A DNA stretch of 23,062 nt from a virus, in the IMG/VR virus record IMGVR_UViG_3300035698_008450, positions 1 through 23,062 of that record; one strand, written 5' to 3'. Shown here one piece after another: positions 7,706 to 15,274 of this stretch (positions are counted from its first letter, which is position 1; each line of letters begins with the position of its first letter). Below the pieces are notes generated by a model, which saw only the letters and a program-made list of their open reading frames with translations, made no database searches and had not been told where the DNA came from. Made by a program: the position numbers and the translations under genes.

Positions 7706-8269
7706 ATGGCAAGAAAAGTTTTGTTTAACGAGTGTGCTTTGACAGACCTAAAGGCCTCTGATACTGAGGGTCTTGGGGTGCTGTACGAGGACAAGTATGG
7801 ACGTGTTTATCGTTTTGTGAAGAATGTTGGATCAACGGCTCTTGTGGCTGCTGGTTGTTGCGTGAAGAAACTCGGGCAGTCCTCAGCTCTTGATACCACA
7901 AAGTACGTTTTGTCGTCTGATGCTGCAACCGGCCCGTCTACTTGCTTGGTAACAATGCCGGCTGGTGTTCCTGTTACCGCTATTGCAGCGAGTGGTGCTG
8001 CTACTGGCGATCATGGTTGGATACAGGTAAAAGGGCCTGCTAAGGTTTCGATGCTTCCACTATCAACGGCGGTTAATCAGGAAGCTGGCTGTTGTGCAAT
8101 TTCTACTACGACAGCCGGTGGAAACTGGGGAGCAGCTGTTACTTCTCTTATCAGCAGTACAGCTGGTGGCATTGTAAACCTTCGTTGCGTTCAGCTTTCA
8201 GAACCTTTGACCGAGGTAACGCCAGCAACTGCCGCTAGTGCTTACGTTCAGGTTCGCTGCCTGGACTAA
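7706..8269 (+). CDS. Capsid decoration or minor head protein candidate
   Basis: The 187-residue, small-residue-rich (Ala, Thr, Gly, Val), beta-type protein has no transmembrane segment or signal peptide. Its place immediately after the coat gene, behind TAGGAGATAACAAGT and an ATG, and its all-beta look suit a decoration or head-stabilising protein. It carries nine Cys residues, including two C-C pairs, unusual for a decoration protein. No family was recognised. The gene ends just before the strong ribosome site of the sugar cassette, so it could also be a target for glycosylation. That link is speculative. Confidence 0.55.
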   Translation: MARKVLFNECALTDLKASDTEGLGVLYEDKYGRVYRFVKNVGSTALVAAGCCVKKLGQSSALDTTKYVLSSDAATGPSTCLVTMPAGVPVTAIAASGAATGDHGWIQVKGPAKVSMLPLSTAVNQEAGCCAISTTTAGGNWGAAVTSLISSTAGGIVNLRCVQLSEPLTEVTPATAASAYVQVRCLD

Positions 8270-8279
8270 AGGAGGTGAT
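8269..8279 (+). promoter_or_regulatory. Full-length Shine-Dalgarno site deciding a TTG start
   Basis: AAGGAGGTGAT matches the anti-Shine-Dalgarno end of 16S rRNA over 11 bases. It lies 7 bases (counted from GGAGG) before a TTG at 8283, while no ATG or GTG is correctly placed. It overlaps the stop of the upstream gene and sets the start of the first glycosyltransferase. Confidence 0.85.
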
Positions 8280-8282
8280 TTC

Positions 8283-8996
8283 TTGTCTGAGAACAAAAAC
8301 CTGAAGATTGCAATTTGTTCACATGTTTTCAGAGACATTGATTTCTCTGTTTACTTTAACCATATGTGGTGCATTAGTTCATGGGTTAAAAAGTACGATG
8401 TAGTTTTCTGCGGAAAACGTGGTCTTGATGCTGCTACAGCACGAAACCAACTTGTCGAAAGAGCCGTAGAACATAATTGCACGCATATGTTTTTCATGGA
8501 TGGCGATCATTTGTTTCCGCCGGAAACTTTGCCGTTATTACTGGAGTCCAAGGATGAGGCAATGGTATCTGGTCTGGTGTGTAAAAGAGGGGAAGGTTAT
8601 CAACAGGTTGGTTTCCAGAAGTCCGAAAATGGCTCGTACCAGTCTGTTGACCTTCCCCTTGATGGTAAGGTGTACCAAGTAAGAGTATGTGCATTTGGCT
8701 GTACGCTTATTAACATGAAGTATCTTCTTAAGCTAGAGCCTCCGTACTTTCGCGATAACTGCATTAAGACTTCCAATGGAGACCTTTACAACTTTCGCAG
8801 TGACGTGAATCTTTGTGAAGCCTTTCATGAGATCAAGGAACGCTGTTGGATAGATACTAGAATATTGATTGGACATCACGGATATGACTCTGTTATTTAT
8901 CCACAGCAGGCCAAAGACAGAGTTGCCTGTGATGGCCTCTTGAAAAGTTCTCTTGTGCTGAAGAAGGAAGAAGAAGGGTTTTATTATGAACCATGA
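8283..8996 (+). CDS. GT-A-type glycosyltransferase
   Basis: The 237-residue protein starts at TTG 8283. An upstream in-frame ATG at 8238 lies inside the previous gene and lacks a ribosome site. It opens with a short beta strand (L-K-I-A-I-C-S-H), continues with A-A-T-A-R-N-Q-L-V-E-R-A, and then has F-F-M-D73-G-D75-H. The latter is the DxD motif that binds the metal and nucleotide sugar in GT-A glycosyltransferases. The next segment, L-F-P-P-E-T-L-P-L-L-L, is also typical. It would transfer a sugar to an unknown acceptor in the cytoplasm. It overlaps the next gene by 11 bases and heads a three-gene sugar cassette inside the structural operon. Modification of a virion protein or of host surface glycans is likely. 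Fold confident, substrate unknown. Confidence 0.75.
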   Translation: MSENKNLKIAICSHVFRDIDFSVYFNHMWCISSWVKKYDVVFCGKRGLDAATARNQLVERAVEHNCTHMFFMDGDHLFPPETLPLLLESKDEAMVSGLVCKRGEGYQQVGFQKSENGSYQSVDLPLDGKVYQVRVCAFGCTLINMKYLLKLEPPYFRDNCIKTSNGDLYNFRSDVNLCEAFHEIKERCWIDTRILIGHHGYDSVIYPQQAKDRVACDGLLKSSLVLKKEEEGFYYEP

Positions 8997-9810
8997 TATC
9001 GCTTTCTTTACAGTAAAACAGTGGGCGAGCAGTAAAATTCGTGGCAGTCAAATTGCATACCGATTGGATGCTCTTTGTGATGTGCCTGTTAATCAGGATA
9101 GAATGCCAAAGCACATTGTTTGCGTGAAGTGCTTGCCGATGGAGATTGACCAGTTCATTGACGCTGGCGTGCAGGTGTGGGTTGATCCTATCGACAACGA
9201 TGGGGCTCTGAAAGAGATTGCTAAGAGACCAGGTATAAAAGTTCTTGCAATTGGCGATTCTGCAGAACATTATTTACATGCAAGGTTGGTGAATGATGTT
9301 GTGAAGATACCTGAACATCATTGTAACTTTGATAGAGAACAGACAAGGCGGCGGCAGAATGAATGTGTTGCTGGGTATGTCGGTTATGAGGAGTGTTTTG
9401 ATCTATCATTGAATGATGTAAAAGAAGCTCTTTCAAAGGTTGGTATCAGCTTCAAGTGGCTCTTGCTAAATGCTAACACAACTCGTGAAGAAGTGGTTGG
9501 CTTTTACAAGACCATTGATATGCAGGTGACGTTTAGGCTTCCAAAGATTGTCACTGGTATGCCGCCTGAGATGAAGAATCCTTTGAAGGTTGTGAATGCT
9601 GCCAGCTTCGGAATAGCAACTGTTGGTTATCCTGAAGTCAGTTACGAGGAATTTCCTCCGCTTTACAGCGTTACCAATATCGAAGACCTCGTTATACAGT
9701 GTAAGCGTCTCAAGAATCAGCAGCCGTTTTATACAACGAACCTGTTGGAACGAGCTGAGGCATATCATATTGATAACATTGTTGCTCGATACAAGGAGGT
9801 GCTGGTATGA
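8986..9810 (+). CDS. GT-B-like (glycosyltransferase family 4-type) protein
   Basis: The 274-residue protein has a C-terminal region (about 185-215) with the pattern R-L-P-K then M-K197-N-P-L-K-V-V-N204-A-A-S-F-G209. This corresponds to the donor-binding K-P-x-K-x-x-E-A-x-A-x-G segment of GT-B glycosyltransferases, but the usual Glu is Asn204. The N-terminal half has alternating strands and helices consistent with a Rossmann-like lobe (for example K-V-L-A-I-G-D-S, about 85-92). It is shorter than full GT4 enzymes (about 350-400), so it may be a reduced or divergent form. It starts inside the previous gene and ends with an ATGA overlap with the aminotransferase, so the three are probably translated together. 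Acceptor unknown. Confidence 0.6.
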   Translation: MNHDIAFFTVKQWASSKIRGSQIAYRLDALCDVPVNQDRMPKHIVCVKCLPMEIDQFIDAGVQVWVDPIDNDGALKEIAKRPGIKVLAIGDSAEHYLHARLVNDVVKIPEHHCNFDREQTRRRQNECVAGYVGYEECFDLSLNDVKEALSKVGISFKWLLLNANTTREEVVGFYKTIDMQVTFRLPKIVTGMPPEMKNPLKVVNAASFGIATVGYPEVSYEEFPPLYSVTNIEDLVIQCKRLKNQQPFYTTNLLERAEAYHIDNIVARYKEVLV

Positions 9811-10997
9811 TATCTCTTTTCAAAGTTGCGATGAATAGCAATACACCAAAGGCTGTTGGCGATGTGTTGATGTCTGGTTATATTGGTGAGGGGGAGAAGG
9901 TAGAAGAGTTCACATCGAGGTGTAAAAAGCTCATCGGGTGCAAGCATGCAGTAGCGACAAACAGTGGAACGAGTGCCCTGCAGCTTGCACTTTTCTGTGC
10001 CGGTGTCGGTCATGGAGATGTTGTTATCTCTACGCCTGTCACATGTTTGGCGACAAACACTGCTATCAGGGCGGTTGGTGCTGATATTCTTTGGGCTGAT
10101 GTCGATCCGCGTACGGGTAGTATTGACCCAGAGTCTGTAAAAGATTTGCTAGAGCGAAGTCCTGATACTGTTGGGGCAATCATGTGTGTGCATTGGGGTG
10201 GAATGCCTTGTAACATGAAGAGGCTTCTTGAAATTGCTGATGACTACGGAGTAACGCTTATAGAAGATGCGGCTCAGGCTTGGTTGTCTCGATATGATGA
10301 AAAGAACATCGGCTCTTTTGGTCACTTGACCTGTTTTTCTTTCCAGGCTATTAAACACCTAACAACTGGCGACGGCGGGCTAGTTACAATGAGTTCAAAC
10401 AAACTCTACGAAACTGCCCGCTTAGCCAAGTGGTTTGGGCTTGATAGAAAGTTGTCAACTAGCATGCGATGTGACCAAGACCCACCGATGGCAGGGTTTA
10501 AGTATCAGATGAATGATATTGCGGCAGCCATTGGCTTGTGTAACATAGATGAGTCTGTTGGTAGAGTTGAGCTGCATCAGGCTCACGCTCGTCGTTACGA
10601 TCAGGAGTTTGCTCATCTTCAACATGTAGCTATTCCCTTTTATTCATCTGTGAAGGAAAGTTCCTACTGGCTTTATACGATTCTCGTAGAGAATCAAGAA
10701 GCCTTTATTGCTTTCATGAAAGATCGAGGAGTTGAATGCTCTAAAGTACATGCAAGGAATGACACCAAGACTGTTTTTAAGCAATACAAGGCACCACTGC
10801 CGGGAGTTGCTTCCTTTGATGAGTATCAAGTAAACATTCCCGTTGGCTGGTGGTTGTCTGGCGATGAAATTTCACACATTATAAACTGTATAAGGAGCTT
10901 TGACGATGGCTACAGCAACTGTAGCAAAGAACAAGACGCGTGCGTTTCGCAGAGCAATCAGCATCTTGCAGCAGCCTGCTGGCGAGAGCAACGCTAG
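9807..10997 (+). CDS. DegT/DnrJ/EryC1/StrS-family sugar aminotransferase
   Basis: The 396-residue protein has the main family landmarks. These are G-Y-I-G-E-G near residue 24, N52-S-G-T-S-A for the PLP phosphate, E-D154-A-A-Q157 for the pyridine ring, and F-S-F-Q-A-I-K183-H with the Schiff-base lysine followed by G-D-G-G. Family members transfer an amino group to a keto-sugar nucleotide and so make amino sugars for glycans. With two glycosyltransferases upstream, it probably supplies or elaborates the sugar they attach. The natural family C-terminus seems to be I-I-N-C-I-R-S-F (about 366). The last 30 or so residues run on over the start of the next gene in another frame and look accidental. 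The start is ATGA-coupled. Confidence 0.9.
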   Translation: MISLFKVAMNSNTPKAVGDVLMSGYIGEGEKVEEFTSRCKKLIGCKHAVATNSGTSALQLALFCAGVGHGDVVISTPVTCLATNTAIRAVGADILWADVDPRTGSIDPESVKDLLERSPDTVGAIMCVHWGGMPCNMKRLLEIADDYGVTLIEDAAQAWLSRYDEKNIGSFGHLTCFSFQAIKHLTTGDGGLVTMSSNKLYETARLAKWFGLDRKLSTSMRCDQDPPMAGFKYQMNDIAAAIGLCNIDESVGRVELHQAHARRYDQEFAHLQHVAIPFYSSVKESSYWLYTILVENQEAFIAFMKDRGVECSKVHARNDTKTVFKQYKAPLPGVASFDEYQVNIPVGWWLSGDEISHIINCIRSFDDGYSNCSKEQDACVSQSNQHLAAACWREQR

Positions 10998-11181
10998 TAG
11001 TCGTGCTGGTGCTGCTAAGGAGCATCGCATTAAGAGGGCTATGTGGGTTTGTGCTGGCGTGCCGGCTGGTGCTGCTCCGGATGGCATGGCTGCTGGTGAT
11101 TGGATTCTTGACACTACGAACGATGATGTTTACTGGTGGAAGTCTGCTACTGATTATTACAAACTGAACACTGTCGCATAA
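10906..11181 (+). CDS. Small hypothetical virion protein
   Basis: The 91-residue product starts at ATG 10906, 8 bases after AAGGAG, inside the 3' end of the aminotransferase ORF (92-base overlap). The first 45 residues are basic and Ala-rich. The C-terminal half has the pattern G-D-W-I-L-D-T-T-N-D-D-V-Y-W-W, seen in short beta-domain proteins of phage structural operons. No function is recognised. A minor virion protein is inferred from context. Confidence 0.65.
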   Translation: MATATVAKNKTRAFRRAISILQQPAGESNASSRAGAAKEHRIKRAMWVCAGVPAGAAPDGMAAGDWILDTTNDDVYWWKSATDYYKLNTVA

Positions 11182-11192
11182 GGAGCGAGAAG

Positions 11193-11699
11193 ATGGCAAG
11201 TAAAGTTTATAAGATAAACCCAATTACTGCTTGGCATCAGCTGAGAAGCTCTGTAGCTACGAGCGATTCAGCTTTGACAACCTTTGATTTTGCCTCCTGG
11301 CCTACGAGTGGAGTGTTTGATATTAGCAAACGCCTTGGACAGGTTTCTAATCTTCGAGTGGCCTTCTTTGGCACGGATGCAGCGAATGAGGCTGGAACGT
11401 TTATTCTGTATGGCAGGCAGGTAAACGGTCCATTGCAGAAACTAATCGCTGGAGCAATAACACTGGGAACAAGAGTTATAACAAAACATCCTCTTACAGG
11501 TGTTGCTGGTACAGCTTATTGGGCTGATACTATAACTGGTGCAACGGGATTGTTGACGGCCTCTGATGTTTTGCTTGATGCTGCTGGAGCTGACACAATG
11601 GGGATTATTGAAATTCCTCGAGGGCCCATTAAAGAACTGTATTGCGAAACGGCTCTGTCAACAGCTGCTACTATTGAGTCAATTATTACGGGATACTAA
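11193..11699 (+). CDS. Hypothetical structural protein
   Basis: The 168-residue beta-rich protein starts after AAGGAGCGAGAAG. It contains strands such as N-L-R-V-A-F-F-G and G-T-F-I-L-Y-G-R and a small-residue-rich middle, with no signal peptide or transmembrane segment. It lies between the small virion gene and the probable adaptor, so it is likely a virion component such as a second decoration protein or a stopper-like protein. No family was recognised. Confidence 0.65.
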   Translation: MASKVYKINPITAWHQLRSSVATSDSALTTFDFASWPTSGVFDISKRLGQVSNLRVAFFGTDAANEAGTFILYGRQVNGPLQKLIAGAITLGTRVITKHPLTGVAGTAYWADTITGATGLLTASDVLLDAAGADTMGIIEIPRGPIKELYCETALSTAATIESIITGY

Positions 11700-11700
11700 A

Positions 11701-12447
11701 ATGGCCAGAACCAGAAGTAAAATCAAATCGATGGTTGGACATTTTACTGGGAGAGCCACGGAAAAGGCTTCTCTTATTGAGGAGCTTTGCGATGAAGCAT
11801 TGCAGGTGGCAATTTCCCATCACCCGTTCAAAGAGGCTATGTCGTTTCAGGAGCAATTCGCAATAACGGAAGATTCTGCAAGCGTTGATATATCGTCACT
11901 TACTGGTCTCCGCCATGTTATCTCTGGTACTATCCTAGAGGCTGATAGCGAGCGTTCAACGCCTCTTATTTTCAAGGATGAAACATGGTGGAATAAGAAT
12001 GTTGTTGAAGAAGATGACAACATGAAAGGTTGGCCGGTGTATGCTCTCAGACGCGAGACAACTGTTTACTTGAACTGTCCTGCGGAAGAAGGTCTTACAT
12101 TGCAGCTTGCCGTTGCCACTGATCAGTCGTTTACCACTGACGATACAGAATGTCCAATAGCTGTTGCAGATCTTTTCGTAACCCAGTATGTAACTGCCTT
12201 CGTGTTCTTTTCTGTTGAGGAACTGGAAAAGTACAAGTATTGGTATAACCTTGCAATGGGGTATCAGTATGTAATGAATGGAAAGGTTGGTGGTACACTC
12301 GGTGACATTATTGACCTTGACAGGACTGACAGAGCAACAGTTATGAAAGCTGAGAGAACGACCGTTTCTGCTTCTAACAATGCTGTGGCAGTTAAGAATG
12401 ATATAACTGGTCACTCTGACTATGGGAACATCAGGATGTGGTACTAA
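11701..12447 (+). CDS. Probable head-tail adaptor (tail tubular A-like)
   Basis: The 248-residue protein starts at ATG 11701, one base after the previous stop; an in-frame ATG at 11566 lies inside the upstream gene. It begins with helices (L-I-E-E-L-C-D-E-A-L-Q-V-A-I, about 25-38), has a beta-rich inserted middle (about 50-160), and then returns to a long helix (S-V-E-E-L-E-K-Y-K-Y-W-Y-N-L-A-M-G, about 175-195). A helical bundle with an inserted beta domain, and a position downstream of the coat gene and before the probable nozzle gene, fit the adaptor that docks on the portal in podoviruses. This is inference from layout and predicted shape. It could be another virion protein. Confidence 0.5.
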   Translation: MARTRSKIKSMVGHFTGRATEKASLIEELCDEALQVAISHHPFKEAMSFQEQFAITEDSASVDISSLTGLRHVISGTILEADSERSTPLIFKDETWWNKNVVEEDDNMKGWPVYALRRETTVYLNCPAEEGLTLQLAVATDQSFTTDDTECPIAVADLFVTQYVTAFVFFSVEELEKYKYWYNLAMGYQYVMNGKVGGTLGDIIDLDRTDRATVMKAERTTVSASNNAVAVKNDITGHSDYGNIRMWY

Positions 12448-12454
12448 CAACAGT

Positions 12455-12474
12455 TTCATTTAATGAAATGGATG
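12455..12474 (+). promoter_or_regulatory. Palindromic motif copy 2 (upstream of fibre-like gene)
   Basis: This copy sits in the 33-base intergenic gap. TTCATTTAATGAA is palindromic, extends to 15 bases with the flanking T and A, and is followed by ATGGATG. It ends 6 bases before the ATG at 12481, which lacks a normal ribosome site unless the GGATG of the motif serves as one. It differs from copy 1 by one base in 20. Confidence 0.65.
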
Positions 12475-12480
12475 TGATAA

Positions 12481-13431
12481 ATGGCTGAGAACGATTGGGA
12501 TGTCAGCTTACCAATTAACCATACGAAGATAGGTGATGTACCTTCTAAGATTCGAGATGTAAAAAGTTCCACAAAGCAGATTTTTACCAAGGAACATGTG
12601 ACGCCATCGACAGATAATGCCGGTGGGCAGCATGTAAAAGGTTCTGCTCGTGTGTATCTTGACAGTGCTACGCCAGCTGTTGATCCGGAAGGTAATAACC
12701 TTGACACAACTGCGACAGCTGACAATGGTAGAGTTGCGGTTCTGACAGGCTCAAGTAACATCATACAGGTATACGTTGGAACATCTGCTGGCGTTTCGAC
12801 TGGCTGGGAAGGCGTTGCGTGTCAAAGGGTTTATCTTGCAGAAACAATGAATGCTAACAGCAAGCCTCTCGTTGGCCTCGTGAATGGTACGCAGGCTGAT
12901 GAAGCTGTGCGGCTTGGACAGATTGATACAACGCATCTTGTTACTAACTCAACTGGAGTTATTAGCTTGCCAGTAATTGGAACTTATCTTGCGGCAAGTG
13001 GTACAAGCGGAATTGCTGTTCTCAAGACGCGTGATACTCAACAGTCACAAGCAGTTGGAGCAACAGATATTTCTAACAATACTGGTGACTGGGCTGACAT
13101 GGCTGGTATGTCAATAACGCTCACGACAACTGGTGGAAATGTCCTTCTTATGTTTGCTGCAACTTTTGAATCTTATGACGATGATGAAATTCTTGGTTTA
13201 AGATTTGACCTTGATGACACTGCTTACTGTACACAGCAACAGGTAATGCACGACAATGTTTTAGGAGCACTTGAAGGACAGGAGAAGTTAATATCAATGC
13301 ACTGGTTGTTTACTTCTTTGGCTGCAGGAGAACATACGTTTAAGGTACAGTGGAAAGATGTTCTTTATCTTGTAAAGCAAGATGGTACAAGTTTTCCTCG
13401 GGTGCTTACTGCTTTGGAGATGCCAGCATAA
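12481..13431 (+). CDS. Tail fibre/tail-associated protein candidate
   Basis: The 316-residue protein has an N-terminal segment N-D-W-D-V-S-L-P-I-N-H-T-K-I-G-D-V-P-S, similar in style to N-terminal attachment regions of short fibres. A Thr/Asn/Gly/Val-rich middle (about 60-190) follows. The C-terminal domain of about 120 residues reads like a TNF-like or C1q-like jellyroll (M-S-I-T-L-T-T-T-G-G-N-V-L-L-M-F-A-A-T-F, about 212-231), a fold common at fibre tips. Trimeric receptor or glycan binding is therefore plausible. It is preceded by palindromic motif copy 2 and followed by a TAATG overlap with the next gene. Lying between adaptor and nozzle candidates is unusual for a fibre. Confidence 0.55.
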   Translation: MAENDWDVSLPINHTKIGDVPSKIRDVKSSTKQIFTKEHVTPSTDNAGGQHVKGSARVYLDSATPAVDPEGNNLDTTATADNGRVAVLTGSSNIIQVYVGTSAGVSTGWEGVACQRVYLAETMNANSKPLVGLVNGTQADEAVRLGQIDTTHLVTNSTGVISLPVIGTYLAASGTSGIAVLKTRDTQQSQAVGATDISNNTGDWADMAGMSITLTTTGGNVLLMFAATFESYDDDEILGLRFDLDDTAYCTQQQVMHDNVLGALEGQEKLISMHWLFTSLAAGEHTFKVQWKDVLYLVKQDGTSFPRVLTALEMPA

Positions 13432-15065
13432 TGGCTGCTATACAGCGAATAACATTGCCTGTTGCGTATAACATCAGAGGCCAAAGAGCTGGTGGCTTGA
13501 ATCTTGATGATGAGAGTACAACTTTCAAAGGAAACTATTCGCCATACATGAAAAACATGATGGTGGAGAGTACAAAGGTTCGGAAGCGGCAAGGTTATAG
13601 CAGGCTCGGTACTGGTGATGCTATGAGTGGCATTGGCAGCAGGCTGGTGTCTTACATTGACAATACTGGTACAATGCACTTGTTGGCTTTTACAACCACA
13701 AATGCTTATTTGTACAACAGCACATCAGATGCCTGGGATATTGTAACACCAGGACATGCCACGACTCCTGTTCCGTGGACTGGGGATGCAGATGATAGAT
13801 TTTCCTCTGGCATAGTAACGGATGCTACAGCGTTTAGTAACAATGGAGGCTCTGCACTTTGCGTTGTTAACAATGTTGATGCTGTTAAGTATTTTGAGGG
13901 AAATACTAGCGATGAGTTTGCAACACTTTCTCATGGTTTTCCGTCTTTTTCAAGCTGCTTAGACATTGCTGAGTTTCGGAATCATCTCTTTCTGATTGGT
14001 TATACTGATACAGCAACAAGATGTCGTTCGTTGGCAGTAGCTGGAACGGGGGATATTGATGACTGGTCCAGTGCAACATCGTTTGCAACTACCTTAACAG
14101 ACTCCGTTGGGAAGATTGTTCGTTCTTTGAAACTTGGGACAGACCTGGTAATCTACAGCGATCGATCCATCAGCCGCTGTGGATATATCGGCGGAGCAAC
14201 AATCTTTTCGATTCCTACAATTATACAGGAAGCTGGTCTGTTAGCTTCTGGAGCACTTGTCGGCATTACAAGAGCCCACTTTTTCCTTGGAACGGATCAA
14301 AGAGTTTATTCCTTTGATCAAAGTGGCGGGATGATGAGGATTGGACAGACTGTTGAGAACAGAATATTTGCCGATATATCAATGGAAAAAAAGACAAGGA
14401 TATCATCGGGATATGATGTTGGCAGGAAAAAGGTTCTGTTCTTTATTCCGACATCTGGTGATGACTATCCTTCAAAAGGCTATGTCATAAACCTTGGACT
14501 CGATGGTATGCCGTGGGAGTATTATGAATTTGCTCATACAGTTAGAGACATTGCAGTTCTGAGGAGAACAAAAGGTTCAGCTTATTGCGATGACACTGAG
14601 TGGAAAGACCTTTACTGTGACGCTGTAACATCATATTGCGATGACAAGTACGGTGATGAGAACTACGACATGGCCTGTTTTATAACCGACGATGGATACG
14701 TTTATAAGATGGATGAAGTGAGTGGCTATGATAATTCTTCTGATATAAACTGTGAGTATCAAACGGAAGACATTGTCATTACAGATGAAGAAGAGCATGG
14801 AAGGTTCATATGGTTTTCGTTCACAGCTCTTTCACAGTTTGAAGGAACAGACGTTTTTGTTTATTATTCGACAGACGGTGGAGAATCATTTACGCAGCTA
14901 ACGGATTCACCTGTTTCTCTTGAACAAGAGTGGACAACGCATCGCTTGCCGCTTGATGTCGTTTCGAGGAAGATCCGTTTTAAGCTTGTCCAAAATGGCT
15001 ATGGTGATTTGCAGCTACGATCGAACTTCAGAATAGAAGTTTCTGTAATAACACCGAGGGATTAA
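13431..15065 (+). CDS. Probable tail nozzle/tubular B-like protein
   Basis: The 544-residue protein starts at the TAATG overlap; an in-frame codon at 13350 lies inside the upstream gene and is not needed. It begins with a pattern (G-L-N-L-D-D-E-S then N-Y-S-P-Y-M-K-N-M-M-V) common in podovirus tail tube or nozzle proteins: a region listing the protein's own interactions, then K-V-R-K-R-Q-G-Y. Repeated beta-strand blocks (for example T-M-H-L-L-A-F-T-T-T-N-A-Y-L-Y-N) suggest a propeller-like body, as in P22 gp10/T7 gp12-type proteins. An unusual acidic Cys cluster occurs at C386, C396, C403 and C416. Assignment is by architecture and neighbours, not by a decisive motif. Confidence 0.6.
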   Translation: MAAIQRITLPVAYNIRGQRAGGLNLDDESTTFKGNYSPYMKNMMVESTKVRKRQGYSRLGTGDAMSGIGSRLVSYIDNTGTMHLLAFTTTNAYLYNSTSDAWDIVTPGHATTPVPWTGDADDRFSSGIVTDATAFSNNGGSALCVVNNVDAVKYFEGNTSDEFATLSHGFPSFSSCLDIAEFRNHLFLIGYTDTATRCRSLAVAGTGDIDDWSSATSFATTLTDSVGKIVRSLKLGTDLVIYSDRSISRCGYIGGATIFSIPTIIQEAGLLASGALVGITRAHFFLGTDQRVYSFDQSGGMMRIGQTVENRIFADISMEKKTRISSGYDVGRKKVLFFIPTSGDDYPSKGYVINLGLDGMPWEYYEFAHTVRDIAVLRRTKGSAYCDDTEWKDLYCDAVTSYCDDKYGDENYDMACFITDDGYVYKMDEVSGYDNSSDINCEYQTEDIVITDEEEHGRFIWFSFTALSQFEGTDVFVYYSTDGGESFTQLTDSPVSLEQEWTTHRLPLDVVSRKIRFKLVQNGYGDLQLRSNFRIEVSVITPRD

Positions 15066-15068
15066 ACG

Positions 15069-15272
15069 ATGCCTGATGATATTTTTGACACAACTCGATG
15101 GCCAGAAATTCCAGATGACGTACAAGGCTCTCTTAGAGAATGTCTGCTTGGAATGCAAAGAGCCATTGATGAGCGACTCAATGGAACGGTTAACATCAGC
15201 GGAGACTTAAATGTTGGTGGGTATGTTGTTCTGCAGGGTCCGAATAGAGTAAAGTCTTTTGTGGAGTCTTAA
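15069..15272 (+). CDS. Small hypothetical virion-operon protein
   Basis: The 67-residue product starts 3 bases after the nozzle candidate stop. It has an amphipathic helix (S-L-R-E-C-L-L-G-M-Q-R-A-I-D-E-R-L) and then beta-like N-I-S-G-D-L-N-V-G-G-Y-V-V-L, a style seen in trimeric fibre or tail-accessory pieces. No family was recognised. It ends two bases before the next start, so it is part of the same operon. Confidence 0.6.
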   Translation: MPDDIFDTTRWPEIPDDVQGSLRECLLGMQRAIDERLNGTVNISGDLNVGGYVVLQGPNRVKSFVES

Positions 15273-15274
15273 AA

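Noticed and set aside
9405-9417. ATCATTGAATGAT, a 13-base palindrome sharing the TCATTNAATGA core of the repeated motif
   Set aside because: It differs at both outer bases and lacks the following AYGGATG. It lies mid-gene and encodes ordinary L-S-L-N-D-V, so it is probably chance.
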